Positions 38,617-46,636 of a stretch of 64,000 nt of DNA are shown in pieces; the stretch's first letter is position 1, and each line of letters begins with the position of its first letter. The stretch is taken from NCBI RefSeq assembly GCF_025515205.1, contig NZ_JAOPFX010000001.1, positions 744,001 to 808,000 of the forward strand. Direction: 5' to 3'. This DNA comes from Microbacterium fluvii (GTDB taxonomy: Bacteria > Actinomycetota > Actinomycetes > Actinomycetales > Microbacteriaceae). A program made the translations under genes and the position numbers. The notes under the pieces are model-generated. The model was not told the DNA's origin. It did not search any database and worked only from the letters and a program-made list of their open reading frames with translations.

Positions 38617-41372
38617 GCACGACTCCTGGCCTGTTCGCCCTCACCAGGCGCCGCTTCGCCACCCCGCGCAGCGCGGCGCTGGTCATCGTCGCGCTGACGC
38701 TGCTGGCCGCCTTCGTCATCTCGGCTGCGCCGCGGGCCCTCGTGGGGGTCGTGCGCGACGAGGTGGCGCACCAGATCGCGGGGGTGCCCGCCACGTCGCG
38801 CGATCTGACGGGCTCGACGATCGGCATCCCGGCCTTCGGCGCGGCCGCCGACGCCGGCATCGCCGACGGCTGGGATGCCGGTGCGGCGGAGGTCTTCGGG
38901 GCGCTCGGCCAGGCGCTGGCCGACAACCGCGACGGGTTCGACACGGCGCTGCGCCCCCTCACCGCTCCCGCGCAGTTCGCCGAATACGCCGAGCGGTTCG
39001 CCGTCGTACCCGACGATCTTCCCGCCGATGCGCCGATCTCGTACATCCAGCCGCTGGCGGAGCCCGCCGCAGCGGAGCACCTCGAGGTCGTCGAAGGAGA
39101 ATGGCCGACGGTCGGCGCCGTCGAGACCGAACTGCCAGGCGGATCGGAGGTCGCGCGGGCCGTCGTTCCGATCGTGCTGAGCGTCGAGGCGGCCGAGACC
39201 ATGCAGTGGGCCGTCGGCGAGCGACGCGGAGTCGCCGCCGACGCGTCGCGCCCCGCGAAGGGCGTCGTCGAAGAGCTGCCGGAGTACGAACTGGTCGCCA
39301 CCGTGCAGGCCGTGGACACCGCCGCCGACCGCTGGCTGCATCTGCCGACGGCGCTGACGGCGACCGTCTTCGACGACGGCAACCAGCGGCCGCAGGCGAC
39401 GTCTGTCGCGTGGATCGCTGCGGACGTCTGGCCGGCGGCGACTGCGGGAATCATGACGCGCACGTGGACGACCGCGTGGTACCCCGTCGACGGCACGGCC
39501 GCGCAGAGCGAAGAGCCCGCCGACGTGCTCGCCGGGCTGCGCGCGGCGACCGCGTCGTCGGTGGCGCTCGATTCCACCGGGCAGCTGCGCATGCGCTTCG
39601 AGTCCGACCTCGTCGCGGAGCTGTCGACGGCGCTGGCGCGCTCGGCCTCTGCCTCGGCGATCCTCGCCGTCGCCGCCGTCGGGCCGCTCGCGGTGAGCGT
39701 GGCCCTCGTCGTGCTCGCCTCGGCGCTCATCATCCGGCGCCGGCGCGCCGATCTGGCGCTGATGTCGGCGCGGGGGGCGCCGCTGCCGCGGCTGCGACGG
39801 CTGCTCGCGGTCGAAGGACTGCTGCTGGGGGTGCCGGCGGCCGTCGTCGGCGCCGTCGCCGGCGTGGCCGTCACCTCCCACGACGCGGGGCCGGTGCCGA
39901 CCGTCGTCGCGATCGCCATGGGGCTCGCGCCGGCAGCCGCACTCGCCTTCACTCTGCGGGCGCGCACTCTGGAGCGCTCGGCGCGGGCCGACCTCGATGC
40001 CCCGGTGCGCGGACGCGCCGTGCGGCTGGTCGAGATCATCGTGATCGTGCTCGCCGTGCTCGCCGTCGGGCAGCTCGTGATCGGAGGCGTCGGAGCGGGA
40101 GAGGCGATCGACCCGCTCGTGATCGTCGCGCCCCTGCTGGCCACCGTGGCGCTCGCCCTGATCTTCGTGCGGCTGCATCCGCTGCCGATCGCTGCGGTCG
40201 CACGCGCGGCCCGCCGCGGTCGGGGCGTCGTGTCGCTCGTCGGTGCGGCCCGCAACCTGCGCGATCCTGCCGCCGGCACCACGGCCGTGCTCGCGATGAT
40301 CGTCGCGGTGGCGATCGCGGTGTTCTCGTCGCTCGTGCTGGCCACCGTCGACCGGGGTGCGGTCGCCGCGGCGCAGCGCGAGGTCGGCGGCGACATCCAG
40401 GTCGCGGGGCCCTACTTCTCCGACGAGGTGATCGACGCCATGCGGGGCGTCGACGGCGTCGTGCAGGCGGCCGGCGTCCTGCGCGGCGACTACATCGACG
40501 TCACGGGTCCGGACGATCGCGTCAGCGCTCAGGCGTTCGTCACCGACCTCGACGCCTTCACGGCCGTGCAGGCCGGCATGATCGGCGCCGTGCCGCCCGG
40601 CTCCGTCACCGCGGGCGCCGATCCCGTGCAGGTCGGGCTGTCGGCCGCGGCGCTCGAGGAGATCGGCCGCGGCGACACGACGGTGGTCGGCACGCCGGTG
40701 GAGGTGGGGGCCGCCTTCGACAGGGTGCTGGGCTTCACCCAGCCCGACGAGGTCGTGCTGGTCGACCGCGCGGACTACGAGACGCTCACCGGTGCCGGCT
40801 TCTACCCGCGGGCGGTCGTCGTCGACCTCGCAGAGGGGGCTGACGCGGCCGCGGTGGCCGCCGAGCTCGGCGAAGCGGTGGGCACGACCCACAGCATCCG
40901 CATCCTCGACGACTCGCTCGCCGAGATCCAGGCGTCTCCCGCCGTCGCGGCGCTGCGGTTCGTGCTGTTCGCGGCGCTGGCGCTGGCCGTGGCACTCTCG
41001 GTGGTCGCGGTGCTGCTGGTGGCGGGGGTCTCGAAGGACGCGCGCTCGCGCGTGATCGCCCTGCTGCGCACTCTGGGCCTCGACCGCCGACGCAGTCGAG
41101 GCATCGTGGCGTGGGAGTTCGCCCCGCTCGGGATCACGGCGCTCGTGGGCGGCGTCGTGCTGGGCGCCGTGCTGCCGCTGCTGGTGGTCGCATCGATCGA
41201 CCTGCGCCCGTTCACCGGGGGAGGACGCCAGCCGGCGCTCGCCGTCGACCCCGTGCTCACAGGCGTGCTCATCGCCGTCGTGGTGGTGGCGCTGGCCCTG
41301 GCGGTCGTCGCCGGGGTGGTCAGCGCCCGCACCATCTCGATGGCGACCGTGCTGCGAACCGAGGAGGACTGA
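38613..41372 (+). CDS. FtsX-type ABC transporter permease (large, 919 aa)
   Basis: Second giant permease, 919 residues, overlapping the first by 4 bp. It has an N-terminal anchor (SAALVIVALTLLAAFVISAAPRALVGVV), an exported domain to about residue 340 and a middle FtsX block (about 345-540). A second exported domain (about 565-780) precedes the C-terminal FtsX block (RFVLFAALALAVALSVVAVLLVAGV, DARSRVIALLRTLGLDRRRSRGIVAWE). The dimension and duplication mirror the first permease, so the two likely form a pseudo-symmetric pair. It overlaps the first ATPase gene by one base. Substrate unknown. Confidence 0.82.
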   Translation: MSTTPGLFALTRRRFATPRSAALVIVALTLLAAFVISAAPRALVGVVRDEVAHQIAGVPATSRDLTGSTIGIPAFGAAADAGIADGWDAGAAEVFGALGQALADNRDGFDTALRPLTAPAQFAEYAERFAVVPDDLPADAPISYIQPLAEPAAAEHLEVVEGEWPTVGAVETELPGGSEVARAVVPIVLSVEAAETMQWAVGERRGVAADASRPAKGVVEELPEYELVATVQAVDTAADRWLHLPTALTATVFDDGNQRPQATSVAWIAADVWPAATAGIMTRTWTTAWYPVDGTAAQSEEPADVLAGLRAATASSVALDSTGQLRMRFESDLVAELSTALARSASASAILAVAAVGPLAVSVALVVLASALIIRRRRADLALMSARGAPLPRLRRLLAVEGLLLGVPAAVVGAVAGVAVTSHDAGPVPTVVAIAMGLAPAAALAFTLRARTLERSARADLDAPVRGRAVRLVEIIVIVLAVLAVGQLVIGGVGAGEAIDPLVIVAPLLATVALALIFVRLHPLPIAAVARAARRGRGVVSLVGAARNLRDPAAGTTAVLAMIVAVAIAVFSSLVLATVDRGAVAAAQREVGGDIQVAGPYFSDEVIDAMRGVDGVVQAAGVLRGDYIDVTGPDDRVSAQAFVTDLDAFTAVQAGMIGAVPPGSVTAGADPVQVGLSAAALEEIGRGDTTVVGTPVEVGAAFDRVLGFTQPDEVVLVDRADYETLTGAGFYPRAVVVDLAEGADAAAVAAELGEAVGTTHSIRILDDSLAEIQASPAVAALRFVLFAALALAVALSVVAVLLVAGVSKDARSRVIALLRTLGLDRRRSRGIVAWEFAPLGITALVGGVVLGAVLPLLVVASIDLRPFTGGGRQPALAVDPVLTGVLIAVVVVALALAVVAGVVSARTISMATVLRTEED

Positions 41373-42328
41373 TGACAGAACCCGACATCGTCTGCGAGGG
41401 GCTGGTGCGCATCTTCGCCGTGGCCGACATCGAGGTGCAGGCCCTGCAGGGCCTCGACCTCGTGATCGACCGCGGCGAGCTCGTGGCGCTCGTGGGCGCC
41501 TCCGGCTCGGGCAAGTCGACGCTGCTGTCGATCCTGTCGGGGCTCGATCTGCCCACGGCCGGGTCGGCGACCGTCGCCGGGCGCAGCCTGCCGTCGCTGT
41601 CTGCGCGCCAGCGCGTGGACTATCGCCGCGAGGTGGTGGGCTTCGTGTGGCAGCAGACGGCGCGCAACCTGCTGCCCTACCTCTCGGCGCTCGAGAACGT
41701 GCAGCTGGCCAGGGCGATCGGCGGCGACCGCCGCCGCGATCCCGGCCGCGCGCAGGAGCTCCTGGAGCTGACCGGCGTGGCGGATGCCGCGGGCCGCCGC
41801 CCCGCCGAGCTGTCGGGCGGGCAGCAGCAGCGCGTCGCGATCGCGGTCGCCCTCGCCAACGAACCGCGGGTGCTGCTCGCCGACGAGCCCACAGGAGACC
41901 TGGACGAGCACGCGTCGGCCGAGGTGCTGTCGACCTTCGAGGCGGTCAACCGCGAACTCGGCACGACGGCGCTCATCGTGACGCACGATCCGGCCGTCTC
42001 TGAGCACGTGCAGCGCACCGTGCAGATCCGCGACGGGCGCACCTCGACCGAGGTGCTGCGCTGGACGCACACCGACGAGACCGGCCAGGAGCACGCGATG
42101 GCCGAGGAGTTCGTCGTGCTCGACAAGGTGGGACGCATGCAGCTGCCGACCGAGTACATGACCCAGCTCGATCTGCGCGATCGGGTGCGACTCGAGCTCA
42201 ACCCCGACCATGTGGGGGTGTGGCCGGGCGATTCGCGTGCGGTGCCCGCCGCGGCTGAACCCCCGTCGGGATTGCCGCAGACCCGCCGGCAGCGGCGCCT
42301 GAGCCAGGAGGAGCAGAGCCATGACTGA
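41372..42328 (+). CDS. ABC transporter ATP-binding protein with AbrB-like C-terminal domain
   Basis: A 318-residue MacB/LolD-type ATPase. Walker A is GASGSGKST (42-50), the signature LSGGQQQR is near 149 and Walker [12 protein letters not shown] near 168; THDPAV gives the switch His. Unusually, residues about 246-285 look like an AbrB/SpoVT swapped-hairpin unit: [19 protein letters not shown], then [21 protein letters not shown], with the G-R-x-x-L-P turn. A further 30-residue polar tail follows. The tail could dimerise, bind DNA or regulate the ATPase. It overlaps the second ATPase gene by 8 bp. Confidence 0.85.
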   Translation: MTEPDIVCEGLVRIFAVADIEVQALQGLDLVIDRGELVALVGASGSGKSTLLSILSGLDLPTAGSATVAGRSLPSLSARQRVDYRREVVGFVWQQTARNLLPYLSALENVQLARAIGGDRRRDPGRAQELLELTGVADAAGRRPAELSGGQQQRVAIAVALANEPRVLLADEPTGDLDEHASAEVLSTFEAVNRELGTTALIVTHDPAVSEHVQRTVQIRDGRTSTEVLRWTHTDETGQEHAMAEEFVVLDKVGRMQLPTEYMTQLDLRDRVRLELNPDHVGVWPGDSRAVPAAAEPPSGLPQTRRQRRLSQEEQSHD

Positions 42329-43004
42329 ACCCGTGCTGACGGCATCCGGTCTGTCCGTCGTCCATCGCACGCGAGCCGGCGACGTGCACGCACTCTCCGA
42401 CGCGTCGCTCGAACTGCACCCCGGCGAGTTCGTCGTGCTGGTCGGCCCGTCGGGTGCCGGCAAGACGACGCTGCTGCACGTGCTGGGCGGCATCCAGGAG
42501 CCCACGACCGGCACGGTGCAGGTGGGCGAGGTGGAGCTCACGACGGCGCCCGAGCGCGAGATCGACCGGGTGCGCCGCGAAGACGTCGGGTACGTCTTCC
42601 AGTCGTTCGGCCTGATCGCGGCCCTCTCGGCGGAGGAGAACGTCGAGCTGCCGCTGCGTATCCGCGGCGCCGACCCCGCCGAGCGCTCGGCGCGGGTGGC
42701 GCACCTGCTCGAGCGGGTGGGGCTCGCCGCCCACGCGCGGCAGCGCCCGGGGGAGCTGTCGGGCGGCCAGCAGCAGCGGGTCGGCATCGCGCGGGCCCTG
42801 GCCGGATCGGCGCGCATCCTGCTGGCCGACGAGCCGACCGGTCAGCTCGACTCGCACACCGCCGAAGCCATGATCGAGCTCATCGCCTCGATCGCGCACG
42901 ACGACGGTGTCGCGGTGCTGCTGTCGACCCACGACCCCTCGGTGCGTGCACGTGCCGATCGTGTGCTGGAGCTTCACGACGGGGTGCTGCGCGCCGCATC
43001 CTGA
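42321..43004 (+). CDS. ABC transporter ATP-binding protein, LolD/MacB type
   Basis: A 227-residue ATPase, normal size for the FtsX-partner family. Walker A is GPSGAGKTT (42-50), Q-loop text [22 protein letters not shown] is typical for LolD, the signature is LSGGQQQR and Walker [12 protein letters not shown]. It lacks the extra C-terminal domain of the preceding ATPase. Two different ATPases with two permeases suggest a heteromeric complex. The ATG lies within the end of the upstream gene. The 160-bp gap that follows carries a 90-bp palindromic element. Confidence 0.88.
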   Translation: MTEPVLTASGLSVVHRTRAGDVHALSDASLELHPGEFVVLVGPSGAGKTTLLHVLGGIQEPTTGTVQVGEVELTTAPEREIDRVRREDVGYVFQSFGLIAALSAEENVELPLRIRGADPAERSARVAHLLERVGLAAHARQRPGELSGGQQQRVGIARALAGSARILLADEPTGQLDSHTAEAMIELIASIAHDDGVAVLLSTHDPSVRARADRVLELHDGVLRAAS

Positions 43005-43011
43005 TCTTCTT

Positions 43012-43101
43012 CCTCGCCCGAGGCGAGGAGATCTCGCGGAGCGAGGACGGTATCGGGCGGATCGGTCCTCGCTCCCCGCATCCTCCTCGCTCCAGGCGAG
43101 G
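43012..43101 (+). repeat. 90-bp palindromic repeat element, intergenic copy
   Basis: Collinear partner of 7825-7914. Ends are hairpins: CCTCGCC/GGCGAGG (43012-43028) and CCTCGC/GCGAGG (43085-43101). Internal pairs are GCGAGGAG (43023-43030) with CTCCTCGC (43083-43090), and the 11-bp GGAGCGAGGAC (43038-43048) with GTCCTCGCTCC (43065-43075). It could act as a terminator for the ABC operon, though no T-run follows. Two copies of equal length in different contexts indicate a dispersed element. Confidence 0.75.
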
Positions 43102-43164
43102 ATGTGCCCCGAGGGGTCGCGTCCGCGCGCATCGCGCGTACGGTGGGACGAGGAGGTGAGCGCC

Positions 43165-43410
43165 GTGGCCGACGACCTGACGCCCGACGAGGCGGAGCGC
43201 ATCGCGCAGCAGGCGCGCGACGGCCGGCTCGAGACCGACGACCCCCAGATCCGCAAGGTCGTCACGCGCGCACAGCGCACGGTCGTGCGCACCTCGCTGT
43301 GGGGCGACGCCCCTCGGAGCAGGCGGATGCTGGTGCTCTGGCTCGCGATCGGCTTCATCGCGCTGTGGGTGGTCGGACTGGCGGTTCCGCTGATCCTGAC
43401 ATTCGGCTGA
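43165..43410 (+). CDS. Small single-pass membrane protein of unknown function
   Basis: An 81-residue protein: a polar N-terminal half (ADDLTPDEAERIAQQARDGRLETDDPQIRKVVTRAQ in part) and one C-terminal membrane segment (MLVLWLAIGFIALWVVGLAVPLILTF, about 54-79). The GTG at 43165 is chosen since AGGAGG lies 8 nt upstream; an in-frame GTG 9 nt earlier overlaps that site. Family not recognised. It stands between the ABC operon and padR on the same strand and may be a membrane partner of either. Confidence 0.65.
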   Translation: MADDLTPDEAERIAQQARDGRLETDDPQIRKVVTRAQRTVVRTSLWGDAPRSRRMLVLWLAIGFIALWVVGLAVPLILTFG

Positions 43411-43432
43411 GATCCCTTCCCGATGTGCGCTG

Positions 43433-43456
43433 AGCGATATATCGTTATGTATCGCT
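43433..43456. promoter_or_regulatory. Candidate PadR operator
   Basis: A 24-bp imperfect palindrome: AGCGATA (43433-43439) mirrors TATCGCT (43450-43456), and CGATATATCG (43435-43444) is itself a perfect 10-bp palindrome. AT-rich palindromes of this type are known PadR sites in actinobacteria. It lies 33 bp before the padR start, so autoregulation is likely. Confidence 0.6.
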
Positions 43457-43488
43457 GAGATCCAGTGCACACGCGCGAGGAGGTCGCC

Positions 43489-44091
43489 ATGAACAACAGC
43501 AGTGGCTTTGCCGGATACGGCTTCGGAGGTCGTCAGGGACAGGGCCCGGGCTCGGGCGGCGGATTCCCCGGCGGCGGGTTCCCGAGCGGTCAGGGTCTGT
43601 GGGACGCCATGGACCAGCTGCGCACGATGTTCGACCAGAAGGTCGCGCCGCGCATGGGCCGCGGCGACGTGCGCGCGGCCGTGCTGGCGCTGCTGGCCGA
43701 GCAGCCGATGCACGGCTACCAGATCATCCAGGAGATCTCCGACCGCACCGGCGGCTCGTGGAAGCCGAGTGCCGGCTCGGTGTATCCGACGCTGCAGCTG
43801 CTCGCCGACGAGGGGCTCATCCGGGCCGAGGAGGCGAACGGGCGCAAGACCTATTCGCTCACCGACGAGGGCAGAGCAGAGGCCGACGCCTCCGAGAAGC
43901 CCGCTCCGTGGGAGACCGGCACCGCCACCCCGCGGGAGAACCGCGGCGGGCCGCTCGCGAAGGCGGGCATGGAGCTCGCGCAGGCCGCGGCGCAGGTGGG
44001 CCGCTCCGGAACGCCCGACCAGGTGACGGCGGCGGTCGACGTGCTCGAAGACGCGCGCCGTAGGCTCTACAGCATCCTGGCTCAGGACTGA
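43489..44091 (+). CDS. PadR family transcriptional regulator
   Basis: A 200-residue regulator. Residues 1-40 are Gly/Phe/Gln-rich (GGGFPGGGFPSGQ), common in actinobacterial PadR proteins. The winged helix spans about 55-130 (RAAVLALLAEQPMHGYQIIQEISDRTGGSWKPSAGSVYPTLQLLADEGLIR), followed by a C-terminal helical dimer part to the end (VDVLEDARRRLYSILAQD). GAGGAGG precedes the ATG. A likely operator lies upstream. Typical targets are neighbouring ABC exporters, so it may control the FtsX operon or the UbiB gene next to it. Confidence 0.92.
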   Translation: MNNSSGFAGYGFGGRQGQGPGSGGGFPGGGFPSGQGLWDAMDQLRTMFDQKVAPRMGRGDVRAAVLALLAEQPMHGYQIIQEISDRTGGSWKPSAGSVYPTLQLLADEGLIRAEEANGRKTYSLTDEGRAEADASEKPAPWETGTATPRENRGGPLAKAGMELAQAAAQVGRSGTPDQVTAAVDVLEDARRRLYSILAQD

Positions 44092-44131
44092 CGCTGGCTC
44101 CGCACATCCGCGGCGGCGTCGAGGAGAACCG

Positions 44132-45820
44132 ATGACCGACGCCCCGCGCACGCGCGCCCGTTATCGCCGCATCATGCGGTTCGCCCTGCGCTACATGGTG
44201 CAGACGTGGTGGTTCGAGCTGGTTCTGCCCCGCATCGGGTTCGGCGCTCTGGCGGAGCGGGGTCGGTCGGCACGGCTGGTGCGCATCGCGGAGCGGTTCC
44301 ACGTGCTGGCCGTCGACCTCGGCGGGCTCATGATCAAGGTCGGGCAGTTCATGTCGTCGCGGCTCGACGTGCTGCCGCCCGAGATCACGAGCGAGCTCGC
44401 CGGCCTGCAAGACGAGGTGCCCGCAGTCGCGTTCGGCGAGATCCGCGCGCTCGCCGAGTCCGAACTCGGGCAGAGCCTCGACTCGGCGTACGCGAGCTTC
44501 GACGAGGTGCCCGTGGCGGCGGCATCCCTCGGTCAGGCCCACCGCGCGACGCTGGGCGACGCGGATGCCGCCGCCACGGGCCTTCGCGAGGTCGTCGTCA
44601 AGGTGCAGCGGCCCGGCATCGAGCAGATCGTCGAGGTCGACCTGTCGGCGCTGCGGCGCGTGGCGGCGCTCCTCAGCAGGGTCAGGGCCGTCCGAGAGCA
44701 CGTGGACCTGCCGGCGCTCGTGGAGGAGTTCGCGCACACGAGCCTGGAAGAGATCGACTATGTGCACGAGGCCGCGAACGCCGAGCGGTTCGCGGCGGCC
44801 TTCGCGGGAAACCCCGGGGTCGCCGCGCCCACGGTGGTGCACGAGCGTTCGACAGGACGCGTGCTGACACTGCAGGACGTCACGGCGATCAAGGTCAACG
44901 ACGTCGAGGCGCTCCGGGCGGCAGGCATCGACCCGACCGAGGTCGCGCATGCGTTCGCCGGGGTGATGTTCGATCAGCTCTTCGGCAACGGCTTCTTCCA
45001 TGCCGATCCCCACCCCGGCAACATCTTCGTGACCCCGCTGCCGAACGGCACCTGGCGGCTGACCTTCATCGACTTCGGCATGATGGGCGAGGTCTCCGAT
45101 CAGCTGCGCGGCGGGCTGCGAAAGGTGCTGATCGCGGTGGCCGGGCGCGACGGCAAGGGTCTCGTGCAGGCGATCCAGCAGGTCGGAGCGCTGCTGCCCT
45201 CCGCCGAGACCGGTCAGCTCGAGCGGGCGATGACCCAGCTGTTCGGCCGCTTCGGGGGTATGGGCATGGCCGAGCTGCGCGAGGTCGACGAGCGCGAGTT
45301 CCGCGATTTCGCCGTCGAGTTCGGCGATGTCGTGCGGGAGCTTCCGTTCCAGCTGCCCGAGAACTTCCTGCTGATCATCCGCGCCATCTCGATCACCTCG
45401 GGCATGTGCAGCGCGCTCGATCCCGAGTTCAACATCTGGAACGCGGTCGAGCCGTACGCGACCCAGCTGCTCCGAGACGAGAGCGGCAACATCGTCAAGC
45501 AGTTCGGCACGCAGGCGCTGTCGGTGGCCGGCACCGCCGTGAAGCTCCCTGGCCGCATCGACGAGGTCATCACGCGGCTCGAAGACGGCACGATCTCGGT
45601 GCAGACGCCCAAGCTCGACCGTCGCCTCGAGCAGCTGGAGCGGATGCTGCGGCGCGTCGTCTCGGCGGTGCTGTTCGCCGGGCTGCTGGTGGGCGGAGTG
45701 CTGCTGCGCGGACAGGACGTCGGGTGGGGCATCGCGCTGATGGTCGTGTCGGTGCTGCCGCTGCTGCACGCGGTGTTCGCCGGCCGCAGGCCCCGCCACC
45801 CCGGCTCTCGGCGGCGCTGA
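44132..45820 (+). CDS. AarF/UbiB/ABC1 kinase-like protein
   Basis: A 562-residue UbiB-family atypical kinase. The diagnostic KxGQ motif is GLMIKVGQFMSSR (about 63-75), the Ala-rich nucleotide loop is AAASLGQAH, VVVKVQRPG holds the ATP Lys, HADPHPGNIFV the catalytic loop and FIDFGMMG the metal-binding Asp. Two C-terminal membrane helices (about 505-550; AVLFAGLLVGGVLLRG) anchor it. UbiB proteins support quinone biosynthesis or lipid-soluble molecule handling by ATP hydrolysis; here menaquinone metabolism is a guess. CGAGGAGAA precedes the ATG. Same direction as padR, 40 bp apart. Confidence 0.9.
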   Translation: MTDAPRTRARYRRIMRFALRYMVQTWWFELVLPRIGFGALAERGRSARLVRIAERFHVLAVDLGGLMIKVGQFMSSRLDVLPPEITSELAGLQDEVPAVAFGEIRALAESELGQSLDSAYASFDEVPVAAASLGQAHRATLGDADAAATGLREVVVKVQRPGIEQIVEVDLSALRRVAALLSRVRAVREHVDLPALVEEFAHTSLEEIDYVHEAANAERFAAAFAGNPGVAAPTVVHERSTGRVLTLQDVTAIKVNDVEALRAAGIDPTEVAHAFAGVMFDQLFGNGFFHADPHPGNIFVTPLPNGTWRLTFIDFGMMGEVSDQLRGGLRKVLIAVAGRDGKGLVQAIQQVGALLPSAETGQLERAMTQLFGRFGGMGMAELREVDEREFRDFAVEFGDVVRELPFQLPENFLLIIRAISITSGMCSALDPEFNIWNAVEPYATQLLRDESGNIVKQFGTQALSVAGTAVKLPGRIDEVITRLEDGTISVQTPKLDRRLEQLERMLRRVVSAVLFAGLLVGGVLLRGQDVGWGIALMVVSVLPLLHAVFAGRRPRHPGSRRR

Positions 45821-45861
45821 TCGCCTCGGTGCGCCCGATCGGGGGCAGGATGGATGCTGCG

Positions 45862-46578
45862 ATGCCTGATCAGACACCCACTCCCGCCGGCGCCAGGGCG
45901 CAGCTGGCGGCGCTGGCCGCCTCGGTGGGCCACGGCACGCCACCGCACTCGCGCTGGGTCGATCGGATGCCGCCGGCACCGGGTGCCCGTTCCGCCGCGG
46001 TGCTGATGCTCTTCGGCGTGCTCGACGCAGTGCCGGCCGAAGCCCTCGACACCGCTGTGTCGCGCGATCTCGACGTGCTGCTGCTGGCGCGCGCCGAGAC
46101 GCTGCGGGCGCACCCCGGCCAGATCGCGTTCCCCGGAGGAAGGGTCGATCCGGGGGACGCCGACCCGATCGCCGCCGCCCTGCGCGAGGCGCAGGAGGAG
46201 ACGGGCCTCGAGCCTGCCGGCGTCGAGGTGCTCGGTGCGCTCGAGCCAGTGCCCCTCGCGTTCTCGCAGCATCTCGTGACCCCCGTGCTGGGGTGGTGGC
46301 GGCATCCGTCACCGGTGCGCGTGGTCGACGAGGCCGAGTCGGCGGATGTGTTCCGCGCGCCGGTCGCGGAGCTGCTCAGCCCCGCCCACCGGGGCGTCAC
46401 GGTGATCCGCCGCGACGGCCAGGAGTGGCGCGGGCCGGGGTTCGTCGCCGGTCGGCACCTCGTGTGGGGCTTCACCGGGATGCTGCTGGACGGCCTGTTC
46501 GATCGGCTCGGCTGGACCGAGCCCTGGGACGAGTCCCGCGAGCTGCCGTTCGTGGCCCCTGTCGACACCGGTCGATGA
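45862..46578 (+). CDS. NUDIX hydrolase, CoA diphosphatase type
   Basis: A 238-residue NUDIX enzyme. The NUDIX box GGRVDPGDADPIAAALREAQEETGL lies at about residues 92-116 (G-x5-E replaced by G-x5-D..., then REAQEETG), preceded by AHPGQIAFPGGR, which is characteristic of the NudL/CoA-diphosphatase group, with L-x-x-RxxxLRxHxGQ wording (LLLARAETLRAHPGQ). It likely cleaves CoA or related dinucleotides. The start is uncertain: another in-frame ATG is 12 nt upstream at 45850. The 58 bp after it hold no clear terminator before the convergent gene. Confidence 0.85.
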   Translation: MPDQTPTPAGARAQLAALAASVGHGTPPHSRWVDRMPPAPGARSAAVLMLFGVLDAVPAEALDTAVSRDLDVLLLARAETLRAHPGQIAFPGGRVDPGDADPIAAALREAQEETGLEPAGVEVLGALEPVPLAFSQHLVTPVLGWWRHPSPVRVVDEAESADVFRAPVAELLSPAHRGVTVIRRDGQEWRGPGFVAGRHLVWGFTGMLLDGLFDRLGWTEPWDESRELPFVAPVDTGR

Positions 46579-46636
46579 GCCGTGTGATCTGTGCGGCTGC
46601 GACCGCCATGCTGACACTCGAGACAGCGCCGACCGG

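Noticed and set aside
38481..40892. Long antisense open frame over the second FtsX permease
   Set aside because: Shadow of the real gene; the sequence lacks membrane or domain patterns.
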